NCBI RefSeq assembly: GCF_000285835.1
Contig: NZ_HE978608.1
Coordinates: 5,000-67,473, forward strand
Direction of reading: 5' to 3'
DNA from: Brevibacterium senegalense
GTDB taxonomy: Bacteria; Actinomycetota; Actinomycetes; Actinomycetales; Brevibacteriaceae
Length of the DNA: 62,474 bases
Positions 51,758 through 62,474 of the stretch are shown here, piece by piece. The translations under genes and the position numbers were made by a program. The notes beneath the pieces were generated by a model, which was not told where the DNA came from, searched no databases, and saw only the letters and a list, made by a program, of their open reading frames with translations. Within the stretch, counting starts at the first letter, position 1. The number at the start of each line of letters is the position of its first letter.

Positions 51758-53212
51758 GTGACCGGGGCCATCGCCTGCCCGGATGACGGGACCGCAGGCG
51801 GCGGGGCACCGGGGTCGCCGCACCTGCGTCGCCTTGTGGCGGGTGTCCTGGGCGAGGGGGAGATCAGCGCTGTCCATCCGGTGACGGCCGGCGCGAGCAA
51901 GGAGATCGACCTCATCGACTACGTGCCCGCGGGCGGAGACGGAACGCCGTCGACGGTCGTGCTCCGGGCGGAGCCGTCGTCCGGCGCTGATGCGGATGGC
52001 ATGCTCCGCGAGGCCGCACTGCTGACCGGCGCGGCGGAGCGCGGAGTCCCCGTGCCCCGCGTGCTGGCCGCGGGACGTGGGGGAGACGACTATCCCGTGC
52101 CCTACGTGCTCACGACCTTCGTCGCGGGGGAGTCTCTGGCTCCCCGCTTGCTGCGTCGGTTCGCGAACGAGGGTGGGGGTGAGGACTTCGTCCGTGAACT
52201 GGGCGGCCATCTCGCCCGGATCCATGCGATGGCGGTGCCGGACCTCATCGACCCGGCAGGCACGGACGAGCACGCGGACTGGCACGAGCGCTATCGCGCA
52301 CTGGGCGTGGACTCCGCCGCCTTCGAATGGGCTTTCCGGTGGCTGGAGGATAACAGGCCGTCGGAGATCGACCGCACCCTGGTGCACGGTGACTTCAGAC
52401 TGGGGAACCTCATGGTGGACTCCGGGCGGGTGACGGGTGTCCTCGACTGGGAGCTGTCCCACGTGGGCGACCCCCGCGAGGACCTGGGCTGGCTCTGCGC
52501 ACCGCCGTGGCGGTTCCGCAGTCTGCATCCCGTGGCCGGGATCGGCTCGCGGGAGGCGCTGCTGCAGGGGTACCGGAACGGCGGAGGACAGTCCTTCGAC
52601 CCTGCTGACCTGCGATGGTGGGAGGTGCTTTCCACGGTGAAGTGGGGCGTCATGTGCCTGGGCCGAGGTCGGGAAGCGGCGGAGGGCGCAGATCGTCGGC
52701 TCGAAATCGCCCTCATCGGCCGACGGTTCGCGGAGTGCGAGTACGACGTGCTGAGGCAGCTGGGCTCCGACACGATCGAGGCGCGCTACGCGACGGCACG
52801 GCAGGTGGTGGACGAGTCGAAGGTGAGCCGTCCGGTACGGACCGACCTCGTGGGTGGAGTGGAAGAGGACGGTGCCGCGGACACGGACCCGACGGTCCCG
52901 CAGGCGGGCCTCATCGAGGAGGCGCTCCTCGAGTCGATGGGGAGCGCCTACGAGGGGCGCCTGCAGGCCGCCGCGCTCAGGACGCTGCTGCGGGAGGCGT
53001 GTGCCGGTGAGACGCTGCGAGAGGAGGATCGCGCTGCGCTCGCCCGCGCGGGGCACGCGTCCGAGAGTGCGCTCGCGACATCGATCCGCGGCGGATCGAA
53101 GCGGCTGCGGACGGCGGGGTCCCACCTGACGGAGGAGGAGCGGAACGCCGTCGAGCAGGTCGTCTGCACGCGGCTGGCCCTCGCCAATCCCGCATACCTG
53201 CCGCGCACGTAG
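51758..53212 (+). CDS. Aminoglycoside-phosphotransferase-fold kinase with C-terminal DUF6285-like region
   Basis: A 484-residue protein. The APH kinase has ASKEIDLIDYV, VLRAEPSSGADADGMLREAALLTGAAERGVPVPRVL (nucleotide lobe), LVHGDFRLGNLMVDSGRVTGVLDWELSHVGDP with catalytic D212 and metal-binding D230. About 110 further helical residues (LIEEALLESMGSAYEGRLQAAALRTLLREA) resemble the small domain that often accompanies such kinases. Together with the preceding acyl-CoA dehydrogenase this recalls ACAD10/11, where phosphorylation of a hydroxyacyl-CoA precedes its elimination to an enoyl-CoA. It is thus more likely metabolic than drug-resistance related. GTG 51758 is used. Confidence 0.83.
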   Translation: MTGAIACPDDGTAGGGAPGSPHLRRLVAGVLGEGEISAVHPVTAGASKEIDLIDYVPAGGDGTPSTVVLRAEPSSGADADGMLREAALLTGAAERGVPVPRVLAAGRGGDDYPVPYVLTTFVAGESLAPRLLRRFANEGGGEDFVRELGGHLARIHAMAVPDLIDPAGTDEHADWHERYRALGVDSAAFEWAFRWLEDNRPSEIDRTLVHGDFRLGNLMVDSGRVTGVLDWELSHVGDPREDLGWLCAPPWRFRSLHPVAGIGSREALLQGYRNGGGQSFDPADLRWWEVLSTVKWGVMCLGRGREAAEGADRRLEIALIGRRFAECEYDVLRQLGSDTIEARYATARQVVDESKVSRPVRTDLVGGVEEDGAADTDPTVPQAGLIEEALLESMGSAYEGRLQAAALRTLLREACAGETLREEDRAALARAGHASESALATSIRGGSKRLRTAGSHLTEEERNAVEQVVCTRLALANPAYLPRT

Positions 53213-53260
53213 GCGTGTCGGGGGAGGACGCGTCTGGTGCTGGACGTCTCCGCTTCAACG

Positions 53261-53304
53261 GTTCGTTCGATGGACGACGAACCTTCGTCGTCCATCGAAC
53301 GAAC
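53261..53304 (+). terminator. Strong 21-bp hairpin after the phosphotransferase gene
   Basis: The arms 53261-53281 and 53284-53304 are perfectly complementary over 21 bases with only CC between them (outer part GTTCGTTCGATGG). No T-run follows. It is the strongest inverted repeat between genes in the window. Confidence 0.8.
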
Positions 53305-53315
53305 AGTGTGAGGCA

Positions 53316-53340
53316 GGGGGCTACTCGAGCGAGCAGCCCC
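53316..53340 (-). terminator. Hairpin after pknB
   Basis: On the minus strand GGGGCT and AGCCCC enclose a smaller GCTCG/CGAGT stem, 9 bases after the pknB stop. It probably ends the long minus-strand operon. Confidence 0.55.
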
Positions 53341-53348
53341 GCCCGTCC

Positions 53349-55282
<1,934 letters not shown>

Positions 55283-55286
<4 letters not shown>

Positions 55287-57061
55287 TCGCCTCCGTTCGT
55301 GGAGTCGACCTGCTCGCTCAGACCGCCGAGGCCGCCCTCACTGCCGCCAGAGCCAGAGCCGGAGTCGTCGCCTTCGCCGCCGCCGTTGCCGCCGCCCCCG
55401 CTCTGGTCGTCGTCGCCGGTCCCGTCGCCGTCCTCATTGCCGCCGCCACCGTTCTGGCTGTCGTCGCCGCCGGAGTCGCCACCCTGGTCTGAGCCGTCGT
55501 CCTGACCGGAGCCGTCGCCGGAGCCGGACCCGTCGTCGCTGCCGGACCCACTGTCCGAACCGGACCCGTCATCGGAGCCCGAGCCCTGTCCGGAGTCCTG
55601 CCCGGAGTCCTCGTCCGAGCCGGAGTCGTCCTGCGTGTCCTCCTGCGGCACCTCGGCCGGACCGGTCGAGATCTCGATCGTGACGGTGTCGCCCTCCTGG
55701 AAGTCGTACCCGTTGTTGCCGGAGCGCACGTCTGCGACGGTGCCGGCGGCGCGGTCGGACTCGACCTCCACGGCGCTCACCTCGAGGCCCAGCTGCTCCA
55801 GGTTGCGCGTCGCGGACGCCTCCGACTGCCCGATGTACGCGGTCGGATCGATCGTGATCGTCGCGTCCTCCTCCGTCACCTCCGCCGTGGGGGTGCCGGT
55901 GGGCTGCGGGTCCGGGTCGCCGGATCCGCCGAAGAAGATCCACAGCACCCACGCGAGGCCCGCGATGACGAGCGCGACGAGCACGCCGATCGCCACCTTC
56001 GCGCCGGTGCTCATCGTCCCCTCGTCGGCCTCGTCGAGGTCGCCGTCCGGGTCCTGCTGCTGGGGCAGCGTCGCGGTCGCCGGCGCGGTCGCCGGCGCCG
56101 CCCCCGAGGCCTCGGACTGGTCCATGACCCGTGTCCCGTCGGCAGCCGGCTGGTTGAAGGCACGGGTGACGGCCTCGTGGGCCGACGCAGCGGCAGCCGC
56201 ACCCGCGATCATCTGCGGGACCGCGGCCTCGGCGGCGGCGACGTCACCGGCGCGCAGGGCGCGGGCGGCGGTCGCAAGAGCCTCACCGGACTCCGGCCGC
56301 AGCTCCTGCTTCTTCGACAGCAGGCTGTCCACGAGCCGGCGGATGGGCTCGGAGACCGTGGTGGGCAGCTCCGGTGGAGCGGTGTTGACCTGCGCGATCG
56401 CGATCGCGACCTGCGAGTCGCCCGTGAACGGACGACGACCGGCCAGCGCCTCATACATGATGATGCCCAGCGAGTACAGGTCCGACTTGGGCGTCGAGCC
56501 CTTGCCGGTCGCCTGCTCCGGTGCCAGGTACTGGGCGGTGCCCATGACCTGTCCCGTCTTGGTGAGGGGCGCCTGATCCGTCACACGGGCGATCCCGAAG
56601 TCCGTGAGCTTCACGCGGAAGTCCGGGGTCACGAGGATGTTGCCCGGCTTCACGTCGCGGTGCACGACGCCGGACCGGTGCGCGGCCCCCAGGGCCTCTG
56701 CGGACTGCGCGGTCAGCTCCAGCACGTCCGCCTCCGGCAGGACCACGTTGCGGTCGATGAGCGAGGACAGCGGTTCACCCGGCACGTACTCCATGACGAG
56801 GTACGGGGAGCCCGTCTCCTCGCCGTAGTCGTAGACGGCGGCGATCCCCGGGTGCGACACGGCGCCCATGCTGCGGGCCTCCGCCCGGAAGCGGTCGAGG
56901 AAGCCCTGGTCGGACAGGTACTCCTCCTTGAGGATCTTCGCGGCGACCTCGCGGTCGATGACGCTGTCGCGGCCCTTCCAGACCTCGCCCATGCCGCCCA
57001 CGGCGATGCGGCTGATGAGCTCGTAGCGCCCTCCCAGCACGGTTCCCGGCTGTGGCCTCAT
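55283..57061 (-). CDS. pknA: Serine/threonine protein kinase PknA with PASTA-like domain and acidic Gly/Ser/Asp tail
   Basis: A 592-residue membrane kinase. Kinase landmarks: [11 protein letters not shown]42, HRDVKPGN with D136, D154 in DFG, and [10 protein letters not shown]. The membrane helix is about 355-377. Outside lies one PASTA-like unit (about 400-467) and then some 120 residues made almost only of Gly, Ser, Asp, Glu and Gln (such as [19 protein letters not shown]). Mycobacterial PknA has only a short outer segment, so both the PASTA unit and the tail are notable. The Asp/Ser/Gly repeats could bind calcium or act as a wall-spanning spacer; that is inference. It overlaps pbpA and pknB by four bases. 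Confidence 0.9.
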
Positions 57062-58527
57062 CCGTTGATCACCGCTTCCATGACCTGCTTCGCGATCGGC
57101 CCGGCGACCCGGGCACCTGATGCTTCATTGCCTGCGCTGCCGCCGCTCTCCACCACGACTGCGACCGCGATGTCCTGCTCGTCCGTCGACGCGAACGAGG
57201 TGAACCACGCGTGCGGGGCGGCGCCCTCCGCGTGCTGCGCCGTGCCGGTCTTGCCGCCCACGGTCGCCCCGGAGATCTGCGCGACCGTGCCGGTCCCGCT
57301 CTGCACCTGTTCGACCATCATGTCGTTCAGCTGCGAGGCGGTGTCGGAGCTGACGGCCCGCGACAGCTCATCGGGCTTCATCTGCGAGAGCGTGTCGAGG
57401 GTCCGCGAGTTGCGGACGTTGTCGATCAGCTGCGGTTCCATGACCACACCGTCGTTCGCGACGGCGGCGGAGACCATCGCCATCTGCAGCGGGGTGGCGC
57501 GGACCTCGTACTGCCCCAGCGCGGACTGCGCCGTCTGGGGAGCGTTCAGGTCCGTGGGGAACGAGGACGGCGTCACCTGCAGTGGGATCGTCATGTCCTC
57601 GCTGAAGCCGAACTTGCGGGCCTGCTCCTCCAGAGCGTCGCCGCCCACGTCCATGCCCAGCTGGGCGAAGGACGTGTTGCAGGAGATGGCGAGCGACTGC
57701 TGGAGGGTGACGCGGTCGCCGGACCCGCAGGAACCGCCGCCGGAGTTGCGGATCGTCGCCGAGGTCTCCGGCAGATCCAGCTCCGCCGGACCGTCCAGCT
57801 CCGAGTCCTTCGTGTACTCGCCGGACTCGATCGCGGCCGCGGCCGTGATGATCTTGAACGTGGATCCCGGCGGGTACAGATTGCCGCCGATCGCCCGGTT
57901 GAACGCCGGGTTGTCCTCGTCCGCGATGAGCGACTCGTACGCCTCCTGCGCCTGCGCGGAGTCGTGGGTCGCCAGCGCGTTGGGGTCCCAGCCCGGGGTC
58001 GAGGCCAGTGCCAGGACGGCGCCGGTGCGGGCGTCGATCGCGGCGACCGCGCCCTTCTGCCCGCCCAGGCCCTGCCAGGCGGCGTTCTGCGCGGCGGGGT
58101 CGATCGTGAGCTCGACGGCCGCGCCCATGGGCTGCTCGCCGGTGAAGACGGAGCGCACCTTGTCGTAGAACAGGGCGTCGTCCGTGCCGTTCAGCAGCGT
58201 GTTCTCCGTCCGCTCCAGGCCGCTGGCGCCGGAGACCACGGAGAAGAAGCCGGTGAGTCCCGCGTACTGCTCCGCGGGCAGCCCGTCCGCGCCGTACGTG
58301 CGCTGGAACTCGTACGTCGAGTCCGTGGGCACGGAGTAGGCGACGGGGGTGCCGTCGACCAGGATGGGGCCGCGCTCGCGCGAGATCTCGTTGATGAACG
58401 TGCGGTTGTTGAGCTCGTTCTCATTCAGCGCCTGGGCACTGAAGAACTGGACGTTGCTGGTCGAGGCGAAGAGCAGTGCGAACATCACGAAGCCCACGAC
58501 CGCGACATGGCGGAGTGCCTTGTTCAT
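57058..58527 (-). CDS. pbpA: Penicillin-binding protein 2 family transpeptidase
   Basis: A 489-residue class B PBP. An N-terminal membrane anchor ([15 protein letters not shown]) is followed by the dimerisation region ([24 protein letters not shown]) and the transpeptidase with S222 in PPGSTFK, SCN at 282-284 and KTG at 426-428. It crosslinks peptidoglycan together with RodA and is a known PknB/PstP-controlled protein. ATG 58527 is preceded by AAGGAGGT at good distance. The start overlaps the rodA stop by four bases. Confidence 0.92.
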   Translation of the reverse strand: MNKALRHVAVVGFVMFALLFASTSNVQFFSAQALNENELNNRTFINEISRERGPILVDGTPVAYSVPTDSTYEFQRTYGADGLPAEQYAGLTGFFSVVSGASGLERTENTLLNGTDDALFYDKVRSVFTGEQPMGAAVELTIDPAAQNAAWQGLGGQKGAVAAIDARTGAVLALASTPGWDPNALATHDSAQAQEAYESLIADEDNPAFNRAIGGNLYPPGSTFKIITAAAAIESGEYTKDSELDGPAELDLPETSATIRNSGGGSCGSGDRVTLQQSLAISCNTSFAQLGMDVGGDALEEQARKFGFSEDMTIPLQVTPSSFPTDLNAPQTAQSALGQYEVRATPLQMAMVSAAVANDGVVMEPQLIDNVRNSRTLDTLSQMKPDELSRAVSSDTASQLNDMMVEQVQSGTGTVAQISGATVGGKTGTAQHAEGAAPHAWFTSFASTDEQDIAVAVVVESGGSAGNEASGARVAGPIAKQVMEAVING

Positions 58528-60053
58528 GCGTGACCTCCTTCGTCCGGACGCACAGCGGGACGCACCTCGGTGGGCGCGTCGTCGTCCGGGGAGGCGCCGC
58601 CGGCTGCGGGCGCGGGGATCGCGGGGCGCGCGGAGCCCGAGGCCGCGGAGGCGGTGCCGGAGGAGGCGTCCTCGTCGTCGTCCTGCGCGAACGTGGGCAG
58701 GACGCCGGTGGCGAACTCCTCCTGCGGGCGCCGCGCGTTGTCGCTGATGCGCAGCAGCAGTCCGATGATGATCCAGTTGGCCACGAGCGAGCTGCCGCCG
58801 GCTGCCAGGAACGGCGTGGTGAGTCCCGTGAGCGGGATGAGGCGGGTGACGCCGCCGATCACGATGAAGCACTGGAGTGCGATCGTGAAGCTGATGCCCG
58901 CGGCGAAGAGGGTGCCGAACCCGTCCTTCGCGGCGGTGGCGATCTTCATGCCGCGCTCGAAGAGGACGACGTAGAGCAGCAGGATCGCGAAGAGGCCGAT
59001 CATGCCGAGCTCCTCGCCCAGCGAGGCGAAGATGAAGTCCGAGTCCGCGTACGGCACGACGTGCGGGCGGCCCTCGCCCAGGCCGTTGCCCACGAGGCCG
59101 CCGTCGGACATGCCGAACATGCCCTGGACCAGCTGGTACGAGCCGCCGGGCGTCTTGTTGTACTCCTCCGGGGTGAGCGCGCCCAGCCACCCGTCGATGC
59201 GCTGCTGCACGTGCGAGAAGAGCTGGGAGGCGACGACCGCGCCCGCGGCGAACATGCCCAGGCCCAGGAAGATCCACGTCTTCTTCGCCGTCGCGACGTA
59301 GAGCATCGCGACGAAGAGGCCGAAGTACAGGAGCGAGGTGCCCAGGTCGCGCTGGAACACGAGGATGCCCACGCTCGCCACCCAGGCGACCAGGATGGGG
59401 CCCATGTCGCGCAGGCGGGGGAACCGGATGCCCAGGATCTTGGGGCCGGCCAGCACCATCTGGTCGCGGTAGGCGACGAGGTAGCCGGCGAAGAAGATCG
59501 CCAGCAGGATCTTCGCGATCTCGCCCGGCTGGAACGACATGGGGCCCAGGAAGATCCAGATGCGCGCGCCGTTGACCGTCCGGCCCAGCCCGGGGACGAG
59601 CGGCAGGAGCAGGAGGAGCAGAGCGGCCAGCCCGGCCGTGTACGTGTAGCGGCGCAGCAGCCGGTGGTCGCGCAGGAAGACGATGACGAGCGCCGCGAGC
59701 ACGGTGCCCAGCGTCATCCAGATGAGCTGCGAGTTCGCGGCACCGGTCTCCAGCGCGATGTCGATCCGGTAGATCATCGCGAGGCCGATGCCGTTGAGCA
59801 GCACGGCGATGGGGACGAGGATCGGGTCCGCGTACGAGGCGCGCCACCACACGATGATGTGCAGGCCGATCCCCAGAGCGGCCAACCACGCGGTGTACGA
59901 GTAGACGTTGGCCGGGATCTCGTCCTGGGTGCCCACGCCCACGAGCGTGTAGGCGCCCGCGGAGATGACCACCGCGAGGAGGATCAGCAGGAGTTCGGAG
60001 ACGCGGTGCTTCCGGGGTCCGCGGAGAGCGCCGGACGGGGAAGGCGTCGTCAT
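58524..60053 (-). CDS. rodA: RodA/FtsW-type peptidoglycan glycosyltransferase
   Basis: A 509-residue SEDS membrane protein with about 12 helices. Signature parts are GLGRTVNGARIWIFLGPMSFQPGEIAKILLAIFFAGYL, VFQRDLGTSLLYFGLF, DSDFIFASLGEELGMIGLFAILLLY and the ending TTPFLAAGGSSLVANWIIIGLLLRIS. It polymerises glycan strands from lipid II with PbpA. The cytosolic C-terminal tail (about 60 residues, Pro/Ala/acidic) is longer than usual. ATG 60053 is chosen because GAGAGGG lies 6 bases before it. A 76-base gap separates it from pstP. Confidence 0.9.
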   Translation of the reverse strand: MTTPSPSGALRGPRKHRVSELLLILLAVVISAGAYTLVGVGTQDEIPANVYSYTAWLAALGIGLHIIVWWRASYADPILVPIAVLLNGIGLAMIYRIDIALETGAANSQLIWMTLGTVLAALVIVFLRDHRLLRRYTYTAGLAALLLLLLPLVPGLGRTVNGARIWIFLGPMSFQPGEIAKILLAIFFAGYLVAYRDQMVLAGPKILGIRFPRLRDMGPILVAWVASVGILVFQRDLGTSLLYFGLFVAMLYVATAKKTWIFLGLGMFAAGAVVASQLFSHVQQRIDGWLGALTPEEYNKTPGGSYQLVQGMFGMSDGGLVGNGLGEGRPHVVPYADSDFIFASLGEELGMIGLFAILLLYVVLFERGMKIATAAKDGFGTLFAAGISFTIALQCFIVIGGVTRLIPLTGLTTPFLAAGGSSLVANWIIIGLLLRISDNARRPQEEFATGVLPTFAQDDDEDASSGTASAASGSARPAIPAPAAGGASPDDDAPTEVRPAVRPDEGGHA

Positions 60054-60129
60054 CCGCTGCCCTCTCCGCGCGAGATGGACGCACCTGCCGGGGAGGCCGA
60101 CGGAGCGGACTCGTCCGCCACGCCTCCGC

Positions 60130-61689
60130 TCACGCCGCCCTCGGACGGGGAGGGGAGGGCGCCGGGTCCGCTCCGTTCTGATCCGCGGACCCACCGGCCG
60201 TCGAGGCCGAATTGCGGGTGGCCTCGACACGCAGCGTGTCGACGACTGCCAGGGCGGCATCATACGAATCCGCGGGGATCGTCGCATCGAGCCTCTGCTG
60301 CGAGAACGTCGACAGATCCGTGACCTGGACCTCCGTCGTCTCCGACAGGGAGGACATGCTGATGGGGCCCAGCGACTGGGGGAGCCCCTGGTAGACCGCG
60401 ACCGAGCCCTGGGACGCGGCGACGTAGTACTGGGACTGCACGTAGCGCCAGCCGAAGAGGCCCGCGGCCGCGAGCGCGAGGACGACGATGACGGAGACGA
60501 TGATCGGCACCCACGGGCGCCGGCGGGGCTCCTCGCCCCAGTCCGCCAGGTCCGCGTCCTCGTCCCAGTGGTCGTCCTCGCGCACGGCGGACCGGGCCGT
60601 CCGGGGAGGTGCGGCGTCCTCGTCGTCGACCGGGACCTCGGCGGTGTCCTGCTGGGCGGCGGCATCGTGCCGATTCGCGGCGTCGGGGCGGGGGATCGCG
60701 GTGTCCGCGTCCGAGGACGGGGCGACCCCGGCCTCGGGGGCCAGCGGATCCGGCAGGGGCTGGGTGTCGTTGTCGTCCAGCGGGGCGGTGGGTGTGTCGA
60801 CCTCGTCGAAGACGACGTCCATCTGGCTGGTGCTGACGGTCGTCTGGTCCGCGCCGCCCAGCAGCGCGTAGGACGGGTTGATGCGGACGGAGCCCACGGC
60901 CTCGCCGAAGTCGTCCAGGTCGTGGTCCGCGTCCGGCTCCAGCACATCGCCCACCACGACGGTGACGTTGTCGCCGCCGCCGCCGGCCAGGGCCAGCTCG
61001 ATGAGGCGCTCGCACGCGTCGCCCGGGTCCTCGATCGTCGCGAGGGCCTCGTGGATGTCGTCGAGCGAGGCGAAGCCGGTGAGGCCGTCCGAGCACAGCA
61101 TCCAGCGGTCGCCGGGCACGGCCTCGTGGAAGGACAGGTCGAGCTCCGGGGCGGAGCCCACATCGCCCAGCACGCGCATGACGACACTGCGCTGCGGGTG
61201 GGTGTCCGCCTCCTCCGGCGTGATGCGGCCCTCGTCGACGAGCATCTGGACGAAGGTGTGGTCGTGCGTCACCTGCGTGAGCTCGCCCTTGTGCAGGTTG
61301 TAGGCGCGGGAGTCGCCGATGTGGGCGAGCGCCAGCTGGTCCCCGGACTGCAGCAGCGCGGTGACGGTCGTGCCCATGCCGGCGAGCTCCGCCTGCTCTG
61401 TGACAGCGCGGCCGATCTGGTCGTTCGCGGCGAGGATCGCGCGCTTGAGGTCGTCGAGCACCCGGCCGTCGCGGTCCGGCTCGTCGAGGAACGTGAGCCG
61501 GCTGACCGTGATCGCAGAGGCGACATCACCGCCCGCGTGACCGCCCATGCCGTCCGCGATGAGGAGGAGATGGGCGCCCGCGTAGCCCGAGTCCTGGTTG
61601 TTCTTCCGCACCTGCCCCGTGTCGGAGCGCGCGGCGAACCGGAAGGTCGGCACGCCAGCGTGGGGGGAAGCGGTGCTGGAGGATGTCAC
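60130..61689 (-). CDS. pstP: PP2C-family serine/threonine protein phosphatase
   Basis: A 519-residue membrane phosphatase. The PP2C domain has NNQDSG (D33), [17 protein letters not shown] (D46), [28 protein letters not shown] and [11 protein letters not shown] long Asp/Pro/Ala-rich linker of about 130 residues precedes one membrane helix ([22 protein letters not shown]) and a small outer domain. PstP dephosphorylates PknA, PknB and their targets. It overlaps fhaB by four bases. Confidence 0.92.
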   Translation of the reverse strand: MTSSSTASPHAGVPTFRFAARSDTGQVRKNNQDSGYAGAHLLLIADGMGGHAGGDVASAITVSRLTFLDEPDRDGRVLDDLKRAILAANDQIGRAVTEQAELAGMGTTVTALLQSGDQLALAHIGDSRAYNLHKGELTQVTHDHTFVQMLVDEGRITPEEADTHPQRSVVMRVLGDVGSAPELDLSFHEAVPGDRWMLCSDGLTGFASLDDIHEALATIEDPGDACERLIELALAGGGGDNVTVVVGDVLEPDADHDLDDFGEAVGSVRINPSYALLGGADQTTVSTSQMDVVFDEVDTPTAPLDDNDTQPLPDPLAPEAGVAPSSDADTAIPRPDAANRHDAAAQQDTAEVPVDDEDAAPPRTARSAVREDDHWDEDADLADWGEEPRRRPWVPIIVSVIVVLALAAAGLFGWRYVQSQYYVAASQGSVAVYQGLPQSLGPISMSSLSETTEVQVTDLSTFSQQRLDATIPADSYDAALAVVDTLRVEATRNSASTAGGSADQNGADPAPSPPRPRAA

Positions 61690-62198
61690 GCGCGCAGCTC
61701 CATCGTCGTGTGGCCGATCGTGATCGGCATGCCGGGTGTGATGCGGGTGGGCTGTGTGAGCCGCGCGTTCCCCACGTACGTCCCGTTGGTCGACCCCGTG
61801 TCCTCGACGACCCAGGCGCCGGCCTGCGGATAGACGCGGGCGTGGTGCGAGGAGGCGAAATCGTCCTCGATCACGAAGCCGCAGTCCTCCGCCCGCCCGA
61901 TCGTCAGCTGGCCGGCGGACAGGAGCAGCGAGAAGCCGGACTGCCGGCCCGAGGTGACGACGAGGGTGGGCGAGGAGCCGTACGCGGCCTGGCCGGAGGA
62001 CGCGGGCTGGGAGCCGGCGCCCATCTGCGCGGCGACCGGGGCCTCGGCGGCGGCGCGTCCGCGCCTGCGGGCACCCCGGTTGCGGGCGACGCGGGGACCG
62101 AACAGGTCCTGGCGCAGGACTCCCGCGACGAGGAACACGAAGAGCCAGAGGAGGCCGAACAGCGCGAAGCGCAGCACGGTGACGGTGAACTCACTCAC
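61686..62198 (-). CDS. fhaB: FHA-domain membrane protein
   Basis: A 170-residue protein. One N-terminal membrane helix (LRFALFGLLWLFVFLVAGVL) is followed by a basic linker and an FHA domain: LTIGRAEDCGFVIEDDFASSHHARVY and DTGSTNGTYVGN, which hold the phosphothreonine-binding Arg, Ser-His and Asn. FhaB (FipA) reads PknA/PknB phosphorylation and links to division proteins. It overlaps both neighbours by a few bases. Confidence 0.9.
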   Translation of the reverse strand: MSEFTVTVLRFALFGLLWLFVFLVAGVLRQDLFGPRVARNRGARRRGRAAAEAPVAAQMGAGSQPASSGQAAYGSSPTLVVTSGRQSGFSLLLSAGQLTIGRAEDCGFVIEDDFASSHHARVYPQAGAWVVEDTGSTNGTYVGNARLTQPTRITPGMPITIGHTTMELRA

Positions 62199-62474
62199 GG
62201 AAGCTGCCTGCCTCGGAGTAGGTGACGGGGGTGTCGCCGGCGGTGAGCACAGTGCCCTCCGAGAGCGAGACGGAATCGATGGGGCGGCCGTCCAGCAGCG
62301 TGCCGTTCGTGGAGCCCAGGTCCGTCGCGACCGCGTGGTCGTGGGAGACGGTGATCTCGAAGTGGCGGCGGGACATGCCGGGATCGTCGATGACGACGTC
62401 CGCGCTGTTGGCGGACCGGCCGAAGACGGTGGTGCCCGGCTGCAGGCGGTGGACCACGCCCTGGATCAGGACGG
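62191..62474 (-). CDS. fhaA: FHA-domain protein FhaA, 5' part outside the window
   Basis: The C-terminal 94 residues of an FHA protein: TTVFGRSANSADVVIDDPGMSRRHFEI and DLGSTNGTLLDGRPID contain the phosphothreonine-binding Arg, Ser-Arg-Arg-His and Asn residues. The frame is open to the window edge, so the N-terminal DUF3662 region and linker of FhaA lie beyond it. FhaA binds phosphorylated MviN/MurJ and regulates wall synthesis. Confidence 0.85.
   Translation of the reverse strand, partial: VLIQGVVHRLQPGTTVFGRSANSADVVIDDPGMSRRHFEITVSHDHAVATDLGSTNGTLLDGRPIDSVSLSEGTVLTAGDTPVTYSEAGSFRE

Noticed and set aside
51758..53212. Aminoglycoside resistance gene
   Set aside because: The kinase fold is shared by many metabolic kinases. 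The extra C-terminal domain and the neighbouring acyl-CoA dehydrogenase point to lipid or hydroxy-acid metabolism.

Overview
The window is very GC-rich and actinobacterial. Third codon positions are almost all G or C, several genes appear leaderless or use GTG starts, and its right half carries the origin-proximal cell-envelope block typical of Actinomycetes: ppiA, rhomboid, crgA, class E sortase, a small membrane protein, trpG, then on the minus strand pknB, pknA, pbpA, rodA, pstP, fhaB, fhaA. The catabolic gene mix without mycolate genes suggests a Micrococcales-type genus such as a Brevibacterium or Brachybacterium relative. That placement is inference. I see no rRNA, tRNA, CRISPR array or insertion sequence.

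Left part (1-15.9 kb): a cut LysR regulator; a phosphotriesterase-like lactonase convergent with an amidohydrolase whose divergent TetR gene lies beyond a small palindrome; a P1B metal ATPase; a 2,4-dienoyl-CoA reductase-like SDR; an ABC-2 exporter with its own DesK/DesR-type two-component pair; a frameshifted RES-domain gene; an isopenicillin-N-synthase-like oxygenase; MetQ divergent from MetN-MetI; and a PrpF isomerase.

Defence segment (16.0-23.65 kb): a hicA-hicB toxin-antitoxin pair with a perfect operator, followed by a complete four-gene Wadjet plasmid-defence operon (jetA-jetB-jetC-jetD). Its cistrons overlap by 4 bases and it ends in a 14-bp hairpin that contains the jetD stop codon. 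This is the clearest specialised system in the window, and it belongs to a known family.

Metabolic segment (23.7-42.6 kb): an alanine/glycine:cation symporter; an orphan TRAP solute-binding lipoprotein; AhpD-like, GNAT and pirin genes; a decayed PaaI-type thioesterase; RraA-like and alpha/beta-hydrolase genes running into a SNF2 helicase and a 5'-truncated VOC gene; a two-domain flavin oxidoreductase divergent from a GntR regulator across a 28-bp perfect palindrome; and a PucR-controlled aminotransferase plus CoA-acylating semialdehyde dehydrogenase pair, probably for beta-alanine or related amino acids.

Core segment (42.7 kb to the end): the conserved division and envelope signalling cluster. 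It is interrupted by an aminotransferase and a YczE-type membrane gene between rhomboid and crgA, and by a MerR, acyl-CoA dehydrogenase and phosphotransferase group between trpG and pknB. CrgA, PknA and PknB all carry unusual low-complexity extensions. A cluster of DnaA-box-like 9-mers near 45.4 kb fits an origin-proximal position.
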